Positions 23,155 through 33,822 are shown, counted from the first letter of the stretch. The stretch: 64,000 bases of DNA from Siphonodentalium dalli (GCA_032622095.1 CP136066.1:8769784-8833783); one strand, 5' to 3'. Notes: a model not told the origin generated them from the letters alone. Made by a program: numbers and translations.

Positions 23155-24374
23155 CAAACCTGAACTCAGTTCAAATTGGAAGCGCAATACGAAAGGCAAA
23201 AATCCCGTGACAGAAAATATAAGGTGCCCATGGACTACAAGCATTTGGATATTGATGATAAATTATGTGATAGTATTGATGAGATGAATAGTTATTATGA
23301 TGCAAATCATGAGAGTTATCTGTCTGATAAATTTCTTTCTAAATCCAAATATTTAAACATGGAGGAGTGCGATCGATAACTACATCGTCACAGATGAGGT
23401 CCGGAAATCAGATTCCGACTCTGACTCGGAACAGAGCCTGATGAAAAAATTAGAATTCGTTCAAAAACATAAAGAGGTCGCTAAAAAGAAAGAAAGAACA
23501 ATATATCTTAAGTAACAATCGGATAAAGAAACGCGGGAATTACGGGAAATAAGAAGGAATGGGACTTTGAAGATATCACTAAAGATTCTCACAAATTTAA
23601 CAAGAACGTTGATGAATTTAAAATGGCTGATATAAAAAAGAACAAACATGTCATGAAAACTGTTGAAACACTACTGAAAGGGTTACAAATTGATTCTATG
23701 TTTGATGATAGTTATTATGTTAATGAAAAGCAACTGCAGAACCCCAAGATAAATTGCGGTGCGTCAGGTTTAGCTTTAAAGCAAAACGATAGGGTTATCA
23801 ATCCACAGTTATGTCCGCAGAACATGTTGCAAATGGAATATGTTGCACGGGATATAAAATTTAATGATTTAGCATTTAGTCAATATGTGGCTGGGGAGAC
23901 AGAAATAATTCGTAGTGCATTTATTTCTCAAATTGAAATAGTTGGACGTCTGAATATGCTAAATAAAATTGCATATTTATATGGCACCTATGAATGGAAG
24001 GCTCTGTTGAATTATTACGCTGCGTTCATACGTCGCATTGAATATGAACAAAATATTTGATCTGATAATCCTTCATTTCTTGAAACGCCACTTTTGGCGA
24101 GTCATGTTAAGTATAAAAACGTAAAACAAAAATTTCTAGTAATGTGAATACAATTGCAGTTGCAAATCCCAAAGCATGGGTTTGTTCTCACTTTCAGGGG
24201 CAGAAGTGCTCCTTTGATTCTGCTCACACAAAAGTGATTAATGGGAACGCCAGGACAGTGCAACATATTTGCGCATCTTGTCTTGTTAACGATAAAAATA
24301 AGCTTAATCACCCTGAAAGCTCAAGTGCATGTCCTTATTTTGGAAATACACAAACACGCGACAAATGGGACTGA
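23155..24374 (+). pseudogene. Ngaro gag-like region
   Basis: The first frame (to 23379) is acidic and Tyr/Asp-rich. A 4-bp CGAT duplication at about 23371-23377 shifts the frame into an acidic-Ser stretch (SDSDSDSEQSLMKKLEF) with Lys-rich sequence after it. The core frame 23623-24060 contains QNMLQMEYVA, FSQYVAGETEIIRSAF, RLNMLNKIAYLYGTYEWKAL and LNYYAAFIRRIE, blocks known from DIRS/Ngaro gag proteins, and is ended by a TGA where a Trp would fit. After another shift, 24144-24374 gives WVCSHFQGQKCSFDSAHTK and ICASC...HPESSSACP, the Cys/His-rich C-terminal motif of these gags, presumably nucleic-acid binding. The frame reads through cleanly if the CGAT duplication is ignored. Confidence 0.75.
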
Positions 24375-24545
24375 CTTTTGGCACTCAATGTTTAATCAAA
24401 AAAATGTATAGATTTAATTCATGCTAATGAGCAAGTTAGGAATTCGGGCTTTCCTAATTATGTCGGGTGTAAGATACCAATTTATTCAGGAATCAATGTA
24501 GAATATTTACAACAAATGTTCAACATATTTGTGTATGATGACATG

Positions 24546-25640
24546 CAGCTGGGTGAACTCTTGAGGTAATGTTTCCCGATCGGATATTTGTGCGAGCACA
24601 GGTCAAACGAGATCGTACGTAATCACAAGGGGGCTACGCAATTCCATTCTGTATTTACGGATTATATTAATCAGGAAGTTTCCTTGGGTAGAATTTTAGG
24701 GCCATTCCAAGAGTGTCCCTTTAAGTCAATGTTTTTGTCTCCATTAAACACCGTGGAAAAGAAAATTTCGATAGAGAGACGTATCATATTAGATCTAAGC
24801 CTGCCAGAAGGTTTGGCAGTTAATGATAGTATTTCCAAGGTAGAATATTTCGGTGAAAGCATAAAATCCTTCGATCGATAACTTGGTTACCTTGGTAAAA
24901 ATGCATGGACAGGGATCGCATTTGTGGAAAATCGACTCATCAAAAGCATTTCGACAATTTTACGTTGACCCGGGAGATATTGACTTATTGGGATTCAAAT
25001 GGAATGGTATGATTTATTTTGATATTGTCTTAAGCATGGGGCTCAGATCTGCGGCATACATTTGCCAAAGAGTGACAAATTCCTTAAATTTCATCATGAG
25101 ATCCATTGGTTGTGAAATAGTAAATTATATCGACGACTGTGCTGGGTGTGAATCGCCCGAGCGTGCAATAGATAGTTTCATTTGCATGAGAGATATTTTG
25201 AAGCGTAGTGGTTTACAAGAAGCTGTTCAAAAAGCTTGTTACCCAAGCACAGTCATGACTTTCTTGGGTATCCAGTTTGACACGAATGCTCTAACGTTGT
25301 CGATAACGGAAGATAGATTGAACGAAATCTTAGTGCTAGTTTCAATGTGGTTGAACAAAGAACAAGCTACTAGAACAGAATTAGAATCTTTACTGGGAAA
25401 ATTACATTTCATATCCTCATGTGTAAAACCGGGTAGAATATTCATTTCGCGCCTTTTGAATTGGCTGCGTTCTATGTCGAATACACAAGTAAGATATAGG
25501 ATACCTTTGCATGTCAAAAAAGATACACATATCATCTCAGGAAAACAGAGCTGCAGACATTTTGAGTAGATGGTCAGATGATAAAGTGCAAATTCAGCGC
25601 TATGCTGAATTCGATACAATGTTGAGAGTTCCAGTGGATA
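24546..25640 (+). pseudogene. Ngaro reverse transcriptase with truncated RNase H
   Basis: The fingers region is in 24588-24881 (HSVFTDYINQEVSLGRILGP, then RRIILDLSLPEGLAVND). A second 4-bp CGAT duplication at about 24872-24879 breaks the frame, which resumes as LWKIDSSKAFRQFYVDP (motif A Asp) and EIVNYIDDCAG (motif C, YIDD) and ends with a thumb-like TELESLLGKLHFISSCVKPG. The product would copy element RNA into DNA. After VRYRIPLHVKKD the sequence jumps directly to HISSQENRAADILSRWSDD in another frame. The latter is the typical end of the RNase H domain, so most of RNase H is deleted near 25515. Confidence 0.8.
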
Positions 25641-26990
25641 TAGAGTTATTCCTCTTCTCTCATTCGTGGTGATTTCGTATATCATGGCAATGCCTTTTTG
25701 GCATTACAATGTTGAGAGTTAATTGATATAGAGTTATCCCTCTTCTCTCATTCGTGGTGATTTGGTATAGCATCGCAATGCATTTTCGGCAGACGCTCGT
25801 GAAATCAGTCTTTCCAGACAAATTCGCAAGTCATTTCGTATTGGTAAATGCAATTAACTATTGATATGGTTAAGGGCAACTTGGTAGCGGATATTCATTC
25901 GCTTGGTTATTGGTGTTTGCCAATTTTGGTGACTAGTACTAGTTTTTGTGGTTTTCACATAATTGTTAACGTATGAACTTGTGAATCGTGGTTAAAGCTG
26001 TACATAATCGACTGTTTCAGTGTAAATACGTTTAATCCGAAATATAAATAATGTTAATAGAGCTAGTATGAGTGACAGACACTTCGGCAGTTAGTTCATA
26101 GAAGGTATATATGAATTATTGATGGATTTTAGAGCGATTTGTTCCTTGTTTCAGATCCTTTGTTATCCCTGAAGAAGCATGCTATAAAATCGACTAGAGC
26201 AGCCTTTGCTGACGGTTCTTTAAGAAATTTGAAGACTCAGATCATTTCATTTTTAGCATTTTGTGAGTTTTTTTAATTTGATGCATTGCCATTCTCCATA
26301 GACACTTTGGTGTTGTATGCTCAGCTGTTGAGTAGATCCTGCCTCTCTGTAGACTCCATAAGAAATCACAGTAGTGGAGTAAAAACTCTACATAATCTTA
26401 CGGGATATCAATTTCCAGATGATATTTATCGACTGAATTTGATATTCAGAGGGTTACGTAGAATCAATCCACATTCGACAAAAAGGGCTTCTCCGATAAC
26501 CATAAACATCTTACAAGATATGTTCATAACTTTGGACATGGATAGTAATAACGACTCAACGGTTTGGTGTTTATTTTTACTGATGTTCTTTAACTTTGGA
26601 TGCAAATCAAATTTCATGACCGATTCTGTTTCAAAATTTGACTCGAAGAAACAGCTCACAAGAAAAGACATTATCGTTGTGGAAAATACTTTGATCATTA
26701 CTTTCGCGTGGAGTAAAACTAATCAATATGGTGAACGACAATTAATTATACCTTTGGTCGCAGTGCCCTCTTCGCCTCTTTGTCCGGTTCGAGCTTTCCA
26801 AAATATGACAAGAATTTGTCCCGCAGAATTGCAATTGCCTGCCCTTTTAGTAAAAAGGGAAAAACCCTTGTTCCCATAACTTATCAATGGTTTCAAAAAT
26901 ATCTAAGAACAAAAATTGAAAAAATTGGAAAAAATCCAAACGAATTTACGTCACATAGTTTTCGCAGAGGGGGGTGCACATTCGCCTATA

Positions 26991-28786
26991 GGTTACAGGA
27001 CACCAATTATTCTCCATAGACGACAGTGTTAACGTCCGGGGCTATGCTCGATTCCTTGTGAATTCAGGAACTTTCTAACCTAGTCAATTTTGAAGAATGG
27101 CCCTTCGGACCCAATTTGACCCAAAAAAATTAATAAGGACGTGTTGGTTTTCCACCTTTAAATTTACCGCTTTTGATACTGCCCTAATTTCGCAGAAAAA
27201 TTCATCACCAAATTTTCAAACATACCCCCATTAAATGCCAGGTTCATTATTTCACCCACTCTGCATCAATATTCATCTAGATATAATATTTCCATGGTGG
27301 CTTTGATTTTATCTTGTTTTTGCATTAATTTTATCCCAATCATAATCAACCATTCAGCTGCCAGATGTGATTTTATGCTGACTTGAGTGTGGGTGACAGC
27401 ACACCAAGGGGGATAATTTTTGATAATTTTTGATAATTGGTGTACTATAACCTATAGACAGATAATAAAGTAGTCGAAACGATATTAAAATGTGGCCATT
27501 TATATACCGACGTCAAAATAAAGAACTTTGATTCGAAACATGTCTGTGTTCTTACTTCATTAACCCTCTTCTGCCACCACCCATATCTAAATGTGCTAAA
27601 AATATATCTTAATTTGAATGTGATTTGTTCTCACTAAAGCCGCATTCTGGCAAAGTAAACAATGACGACGTACATACATACATGTGGACGATCTGATAGC
27701 TAGTAGATATCACTTCCAGAAAATATGTCACAGGATTCGCCAGGCGAATTGGGCGCACTTGGAGTTCACATTGGGCGCACCTACCAAATTTTTGAAAAAA
27801 ATCGACAGAAAACCCAATTTTGCCCATCACAAGAATGCATTTATTGGCGGAAAATTGGGTGCTGTTGATCGTTAATCCAATTCTGCAAATTTACAGGGTT
27901 GTCCTTTTTTGTCAAACTATCATCTTAAAGGGGCAATTCGGCTTCGTTTGACCAGATCTGGACCGATTTTCATCATGTCTTAGAGTGCGGTCCAAAATGA
28001 AACACTGATTTACGCCTACGTCGTGCTCAATCCGGAAAAATCCGCCTATTCGTTCATCTGGAGTGTCGGGTGCCACAAATGGCGGTATCACATTCATTAA
28101 AGGGGCATTTGTGGGCCCACAATAGGCCGAAAATGACAATTATCGGTTTTACAACGATATGCAGAAATGGTATGGGAGGGTTAATTTTTAATTTTATTTG
28201 ACTCCTCCTGTGCCTCAATAATCTGTCGTACCGCGTGCTTCAAGCTCTCAATTTGTTTTCTGAGGATAATGAGCACTGGCTGTGTTCCAGAGCAGAAATC
28301 TGAAAAACGACCATTTCTTGCTATAGGTTACAGGACACCAATTATTCTCCATAGGCGACAGTGTTAACGTCTGGGGCTATGCTCGATTCCTTGTGAATTC
28401 AGGAACTTTCTAACCTAGTCAATTTTGAAGAACGGCCCTTCGGACCCAATTTGACCCAAAAAATTAATAGGTACGTGTTGGTTTTCCACCTTTAAATTTA
28501 CCGCTTTTGATACTGCCCTAATTTCGCAGAAAAATTCATCACCAAATTTTCAAACATACCCCCATTAAATGCCAGGTTCATTATTTCACCCACTCTGTAT
28601 CAATATTCATCTAGGTATAATATTTCCATGGTGGCTTTGATTTTTTCTTGTTTTTGCATTAATTTTATCCCAATCATAATCAACCATTCAGCTGCCAGAT
28701 GTGATTTTATGCTGACTTGAGTGTGGGTGACAGCACACCAAAGGGGATAATTTTTGATATTTTTTTATAATTGGTGTACTATAACC
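26991..28786 (+). mobile_element. Composite insertion: two direct MITE copies around 873 bp
   Basis: Unit 1 (26991-27452) and unit 2 (28326-28786) are direct near-identical copies of a 462-bp element with its own inverted ends (GGTTACAGGACACC / GGTGTACTATAACC). Flanking tetramers are TATA (26987-26990) and TTTA (28787-28790) outside, and TATA on both inner sides. The whole segment interrupts one codon of the recombinase. The 873-bp middle is not recombinase sequence. It holds a nested piggyBac-like MITE. On the minus strand at about 28184-28320 there is a short coding-like tail (LRKQIESLKHAVRQIIEAQE). An LTR reading is less likely because each unit has inverted GG...CC ends. Confidence 0.75.
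27564..28180. mobile_element. piggyBac-like MITE nested in the composite (617 bp)
   Basis: Flanked by TTAA at 27560-27563 and 28181-28184. Ends CCCTCTTCTGCCAC and, on the other side, TGGTATGGGAGGG; the first five bases are perfect inverted repeats and the next ~20 are loosely related. No transposase. Different from the two-hairpin family. Confidence 0.65.
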
Positions 28787-29034
28787 TTTAGGTGTGGGTT
28801 GCCAGCAGAGCTTATCAAGCGGCAGGGTGATTGGAGGAGTGATTGTTATAAAATTTATTTAGAATTCACACTGAATGATCAAGAAAGAATAAGTCAAGTT
28901 TTCAGGGATTGCATTTTTAGATTTGAAGGGAATAAGTCGCTTTAAAAAACTTAATTTTAAGCTGATCTGTTTCAAAAATCAGAATTCTTCATGGTCATTG
29001 GTCTGATATATATACATGAAAGGGTGAACCAAAA

Positions 29035-29551
29035 CATGTTCGTCTGATAGGTGACTCGATTGTCAGAGGGGTTTCAGGGCTTCACTGGACGGATGTCGAG
29101 AGCGTGCCTGGGTTTACGTTAAGGAAGCTGTATAACAGGGTTAAACACAGGGACGTGGACCTTTCTATTGACTTTCTTTCTTATAGTTCATGTTGGTACC
29201 AATGACATTTGGAGGTATTCGTCTGAAGAAATGGAAGCCGAATTCAATAACTTGATAACGGCAATAAGGAAAGAGTCAAAATGCGGTATCACCATTTCCC
29301 AGACATGTCGATTTTCGTTGGTCCCATGATCATGTAGTTGAATGTAGTAGACTAATCAGAAAGTTGTGTACAAAAAGGGGAGTTACATTTGTCAGGGCTT
29401 ACAGAGCATTTATGGATTTTGAGAAGAAAAGACCATTGAGGCATTTATTTGAAGTATATGACGGGGGGTTGCACTTGAATGAAGAGGGAGTCCGTGTGCT
29501 TACACATTTTTATATACAAGTGGTTAAGCGGCTAAAAATTAATCCAGTTTA
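29035..29551 (+). pseudogene. SGNH hydrolase of the Ngaro element
   Basis: Three blocks in different frames show the family motifs. HVRLIGDSIVRGVSGLHW from 29035 carries the GDS nucleophile Ser. IVHVGTNDIWRYSSEEME near 29184-29240 carries the GTND block. Finally 29364-29551 ends with VYDGGLHLNEEGVRVL, whose D-x-x-H pair would complete the catalytic triad. SGNH hydrolases are esterases/lipases. Their role in Ngaro elements is not established. At least two frameshifts (near 29190 and 29300-29360) inactivate this copy. It lies directly after the recombinase, as expected. Confidence 0.75.
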
Positions 29552-29560
29552 ATATCCTTT

Positions 29561-29968
29561 CAGGGGAGAGCGAACAGCTCTGTATGAACAGCCTCCTCTA
29601 CAGGGTTAGTGAGGTTTTAGGAGACTTAATGATTCCTCTGGCCTCTGTCTTGCTTGGTTGTAGCTACTGGATTTGTTTTTGGCGGCCTAACGGATTGGCG
29701 GCTTGTGAGTATGATATATTTGGTTATATTGGTTTACATATTGTTATGTAGTATTGTGTGCCTTTGGTTAATTCTTTGTGTGATGTAAGATGTGTGTACA
29801 TATAATTACATAGTAGGCAAAGATTAAATCTTTATATCACAATGAATTGTAAGTAAGCTCCCTCACTCATTTGTACATTTTGGCGGTGTTACGACACTGT
29901 CAAAATGGCTAATGAGTGTGGGATATTACTGTCGGGGGGGGGGGGGGGGCAAAAACATATTGGTATCA
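29561..29968. other. Ngaro 3' flank with hairpin and poly-G run
   Basis: A 60-bp imperfect hairpin spans 29862-29924 (TCCCTCACTCATTTGTACAT against a diverged complement). A run of about 15 G lies at 29935-29949. Possibly the retroelement's 3' terminal region. I cannot define its end. Confidence 0.4.
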
Positions 29969-30755
29969 TCTCATATATATGTTGAAGACCTCTGTTTGTC
30001 TGTTTGTCGGTTTGTCTGTATGTTTGTCTGTCATTGATACAAATCTACGATTCTCGACCGATCGGGACGAAACTTGGTACGTGTGTGTAGTTTGACCAGG
30101 CGGTGGTCGTTGTCGTATTGGCGAGCCCATGCGGCGCCCGCTTCGCGCATGCGCAGACGAGATCTCGGAAACGGGTGGAGCTATCGACTTGAAATTTGCT
30201 ATGTGAATTTATCTTGCCCCGCATACGAATTTTATCGGGTCGCCGAGCCCGGGCGACGACAGCTTCGCGCATACGCAGACGAGATCTCGGAAACAGGTGG
30301 TGCTATCGACTTGAAATTTTGTATGTGAATGTATCTTGCCCCGGATACGAATTTTATCGGGTCGCCGAGCCCGTGCGACGCCAGCTTCGCGCATGCGTAG
30401 ACGAGATCTCGGAAACGGGTGGAGTATCGACTTGAAATTTGGTATGTGAATGTATCTTGCCCCGGATACGAATTTTATCGGGTCGCCGAGCCCATGCGAC
30501 GCCAGCTTCGCGCATGCGCAGACCAGATCTCGGAAAAGGGTAGGGCTATCGACTTGAAATTTGTTTTTTGAATATCCCTCGACTTGAAATTTGGTATGTG
30601 AATGTATCTTGCCCCGGATACGAATTTTATCGGGTCGCCGAGCCCGTGCGACGCCAGCTTCGCGCATGCGTAGACCAGATCTCGGAAACGGGTGGAGCTA
30701 TCGACTTGAAATTTGGTTTTTGAATAGCCCGGACAACGTCGGGTACATCGGCTAG
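29969..30755 (+). mobile_element. Non-autonomous Helitron-like unit 1
   Basis: Starts TCTCATATATATGTTGAAGA after an A and ends with a 3' hairpin (GCCCGGACAACGTCGGG), GTACATCGG and CTAG. These are Helitron hallmarks (5' TC, 3' hairpin then CTRR, no inverted ends or target duplication). The body holds about four copies of a ~132-bp repeat containing GAGATCTCGGAAACGGGTGG and GCTTCGCGCATGCGCAGAC, whose phase produces long false open frames. Confidence 0.7.
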
Positions 30756-31377
30756 TCTCATATATATTTTGAAGACATCTGTTTGTCTGTCTGTATGACT
30801 GTATGTCATTTATACAAATCTACGATTCTCGACCGATCGGGACGAAACTTTGTACGTGTGTGTAGTTTGACCAGGCGGTCATCGTTGTCGTATTGGTGAG
30901 CCCGTGCGACGCCCGTGCAGCGCATGCGCAGACGAGATTTCCGAAACGGGTGGAGCTATCGACTTGAAATTTGCTATGTGAATGTATCTTGCCCCGGATA
31001 CGAATTTTATCGGGTCGCCGAGCCCATGCGGCGCCCGCTTCGTGCATGCGCAGACGAGATCTCGGAAATGGTGGAGCTATCGACTTGAAATTTGCTATGT
31101 AATGTATCTTGCCCCGGATACGAATTTTTTCGGGTCGCCGAGCCCGTGCGACGCCAGCTTCGCGCATGCGCAGACCAGATCTCAGAAACGGGTGGAGCTA
31201 TCGATTTGAAATTTGCTATGTGAATGTATCTTGCCCCGGATACGAATTTTATCGGGTCGCCGAGCCCGTGCGACGCCAGCTTCGCGCATGCGCAGAACAG
31301 ATCTCGGAAACGGGTGGAGCTATCGACTTGAAATTTGGTTTTTGAATAGCCCGGACAACGTCGGGCTCATCGGCTAG
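30756..31377 (+). mobile_element. Non-autonomous Helitron-like unit 2
   Basis: Begins TCTCATATATATTTTGAAGA immediately after the CTAG of unit 1 and ends with the same hairpin and CTAG at 31374-31377. Same body repeat, about three and a half copies. Closely related to unit 1. Confidence 0.7.
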
Positions 31378-32016
31378 TCTATTATATATTTTGGAAGATC
31401 AGGGTGTGTGTGTGTTTGTGTGTGATCGCGATGAACTCGTAAACGGCCGACCCGATTTCGATGAAACTTGGTATGTGTGGGTACTTTCGGCCGGGAACTG
31501 GCATGGCATATTAATTTACCCGTGCGACGTGACCTTGACCTTTAAATCGGGTCATTTCTAGGTCAAACGCGCGAGTATCACGGGATTTCGATGAAACTTG
31601 GTATGTGGGGGTACTTTCGGCCGGGGAGTGGCATGGGCCTATTAATTTGCCCGTGCGACGTGACCTTGACCTTGAAATCGGTTCAATTCAAGGTCAAAAC
31701 GCGAATTTTGATGGGATTTCGACGAAATTTGATACGTAGGGTTACTTTTGTCCACTTAGTGTTTTCGACGGGTCAAATCGTGACCCCTACCTGACCTTGA
31801 CCTTCAAAATGATCAATTCGAGGTCAAATCGGGTAAAACCGGATGGATTTCGACGTGTACTTTTGTCGGGTACTTTGTCCGGGAAGTGTTTTGGACGGGT
31901 CAAATCGTTACCCCCACCTGACCTTGACCTTCAAATGGACAATTCAAGGTCAAATCGCGCAATTAGCCGAAAAGCAGAGGGGAAACAGCCCGGACGAAGT
32001 CGGGTCCACCTGCTAG
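31378..32016 (+). mobile_element. Non-autonomous Helitron-like unit 3 (diverged)
   Basis: Starts TCTATTATATATTTTGGAAG directly after unit 2's CTAG and ends AGCCCGGACGAAGTCGGG, TCCACCTG and CTAG (32013-32016) before a T. The body differs from units 1-2: it has repeats of GATTTCGATGAAACTTGGTA and GTGACCTTGACCTT. The ends are the same, the interior belongs to another subfamily. Confidence 0.65.
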
Positions 32017-33225
32017 TTTACATATATAGGGTGGGGGGGACAAACATCAAAACATTGGGTTTGCCGTAAGGTAACATTATTGTGAAATGCACGGACGGCA
32101 ATTCACTCCCAATCATGTTTGTTAGGGATGACCTAAATATGTTGTTTATCCATTCATCCATCGGCATGCTGCTACCAAGTAGCCGATTGGACGCTTACCG
32201 CGTGACGGAGAAAATGTATACGTGCACGCTTCAATTCGACCATTTCTGTTTCAACCGCTCAGGGCACCGGGAACACATTCCAACACAACACGGGATTCCG
32301 GACTCATGAGGTGACTAATCTGACCTGACCTGAGTCGCTCAGCTTAATCAGTCACTGACTGAGTCTCTCATCACTCATGCAATAAACTTCGAAATTCAAT
32401 TCTGAACGAATCAATTATATATTTCATTATATCTGTGATTATGTGTACAATGAAAGGGTTAATTTATAAACAAACTTACAAAGTCTTGTAAAGGGTGCCA
32501 GTTATCGAAACCAGATTTTTTGTAGACCAAACTGAAACCGATTCACGATTGAATCGATATTGTTAACTGTTCCACTGATAGAAAACTGCCACACGAAGAT
32601 GGTAAAATGCATTTCACCGTGATAATGCAGTTGGTAAAGTATCACACAACACACTGGTCTGCATTGGTACACCACAGTAAGGACAGTTTATTGATAGTTT
32701 GTGTTGAAACTTGAGAAAACAATCTGGTAAATTGATTCAATGATTGACAACATTTGCTAAAATTACAATGCCAAATGGCACATCATCTTCAACTACATGG
32801 TGATGCACTTCGAGTTAAACTGATAAAACGCGCCGCACATGATGTGATATGTATCGTAAGACATATACATGTATTAGCACTGGTTACGGGTCAAATTGTA
32901 GGCCTAGCGTGTGCCGTGGAAAATCGTACGACATTTTGTCGCACGTTCGGCCCCGCAAGGAATCAAATAATTTTGATTTTCTATGATCGAGTAGTGCGAT
33001 TTATTCGAAGTAGCCAATCGGATTCAGATTCAACTCTAAATATGATCATCCGGTGATCGCATGTTTTATTTCACAACAACATGGCATCCATGTGTCCTTC
33101 AAAGTCAGAGTAGCAGGATATTTTGGACACCAGAATACATTCATGCCTCTGCAATATAACTACAATTTAATACAAAACAAAATAAGTGGACTTGACATCA
33201 GCAAATTGGTGTCTACATGTACATG
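32017..33225. other. No supported gene
   Basis: Short open frames at 32082-32309 and 32754-33056 have no motif or splice support. 'tgactaatctgacctgacctgag' and 'tcagtcactgactgag' near 32310-32360 form small imperfect repeats. Confidence 0.4.
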
Positions 33226-33227
33226 TA

Positions 33228-33822
33228 CCCTGCTGGACAAAACAAGTGTCCACTTAACCGTGGTGCGGTTAGCATTGCCACCGCGGCTGAAATGCAACTG
33301 CACCGCGGGTCCACCGACTAACTACAGTTGGGCCGGGGTGTACTTGCCGTTCGGCCATTGTGTAGTTGCCGCGGTGTACGTCCATTAAACTGAAAAAAGA
33401 CGATACAAACTAGAAATCTAACCACAGTGTACATGCAGTTCGGCCGCGGTGTAGTTGCCTTGCGGCCACAGTGTACTTGCTGTTCGGCCGCGGTGTAGTT
33501 GCCTTGCGGCCACAGTGTACATGCAGTTCGGCCGCGGTGTAGTTGCCTTGCGGCCACAGTGTACTTGCTGTTCGGCCGCGGTGTAGTTGCCTTGCGGCCA
33601 CAGTGTACATGCAGTTCGGCCGCGGTGTAGTTGCCTTGCGGCCACAGTGTACTTGCTGTTCGGCCGCGGTGTAGTTGCATTGCGGCCACAGTGTACATGC
33701 AGTTCGGCCGCGGTGTAGTTGCCTTGCGGCCGTGGTGTTCAACTGCAGTTACAAACTCTGACACCGCGGCCGAACGACAAATACACTGCTGTGCCAATGG
33801 ACACTTGTTTTGTCCAGCGGGG
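33228..33822. mobile_element. TA-flanked TIR element filled with a minisatellite (595 bp)
   Basis: Ends CCCTGCTGGACAAAACAAGT and the matching complement (one mismatch over 25 bp), both flanked by TA, as in Tc1/mariner-like MITEs. Nearly the whole interior is a 44-bp GC-rich tandem repeat. No transposase. Confidence 0.75.
33280..33775. repeat. 44-bp minisatellite with an 88-bp higher-order unit
   Basis: Units carry GTTCGGCCGCGGTGTAGTTG, CCTTGCGGCCACAGTGTAC and alternate endings ATGCA and TTGCT, so the true period is 88 bp over 33430-33720. The unit has few stops on the minus strand and gives long false frames of 110-159 codons with repeated RQLHRGRTACTLWPQ. Confidence 0.9.

Larger units (their letters stand above)
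26154..28945 (+). pseudogene. Ngaro tyrosine recombinase, split by a composite insertion
   Basis: The SAM-like N-terminal part starts near 26154 (LKKHAIKSTRAAFADGSLRN) with an in-frame TAA at 26274. The catalytic domain runs through 26286-26879, shifts frame near 26860 and reaches TSHSFRRGGCTFAYR at 26990, containing the H-x-x-R pair. The insertion 26991-28786 follows, and the same codon series resumes at 28789 with CGLPAELIKRQGDWRSD and the nucleophile Tyr (CYKIYLEF). The position that is normally the first catalytic Arg (in ...LRKSN...) is Cys here (FGCKSN, codon TGC at 26601), consistent with a CGC-to-TGC change. The family integrates circular cDNA by strand exchange. This copy cannot. Confidence 0.8.
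23155..29560 (+). mobile_element. Decayed Ngaro-type (DIRS order) retroelement
   Basis: In order on the plus strand: gag-like region with Cys/His knuckle, RT, remnant of RNase H, tyrosine recombinase and SGNH hydrolase. This order, with a recombinase instead of a DDE integrase and an SGNH hydrolase downstream, is that of Ngaro elements. Terminal repeats were not identified: the 5' side abuts the satellite-bearing element. Frameshifts, stops, a deletion in RNase H and the insertion at 26991-28786 make the copy inactive. A ~90-bp direct duplication (25613-25690 and 25706-25790) lies between RNase H and the recombinase. Confidence 0.85.

Noticed and set aside
26991-28786. LTR retrotransposon (two 462-bp direct repeats)
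   Set aside because: Units begin GG and end CC with their own inverted ends. There is no TG...CA, primer-binding site, polypurine tract or gag-pol between them.
30074-31345. Arg-rich proteins on both strands
   Set aside because: They arise from the ~132-bp repeat inside the Helitron-like units.
33318-33797. 159-codon RQLHRGRTACTLW repeat protein
   Set aside because: It is a reverse reading of the 44-bp minisatellite inside a TIR element.
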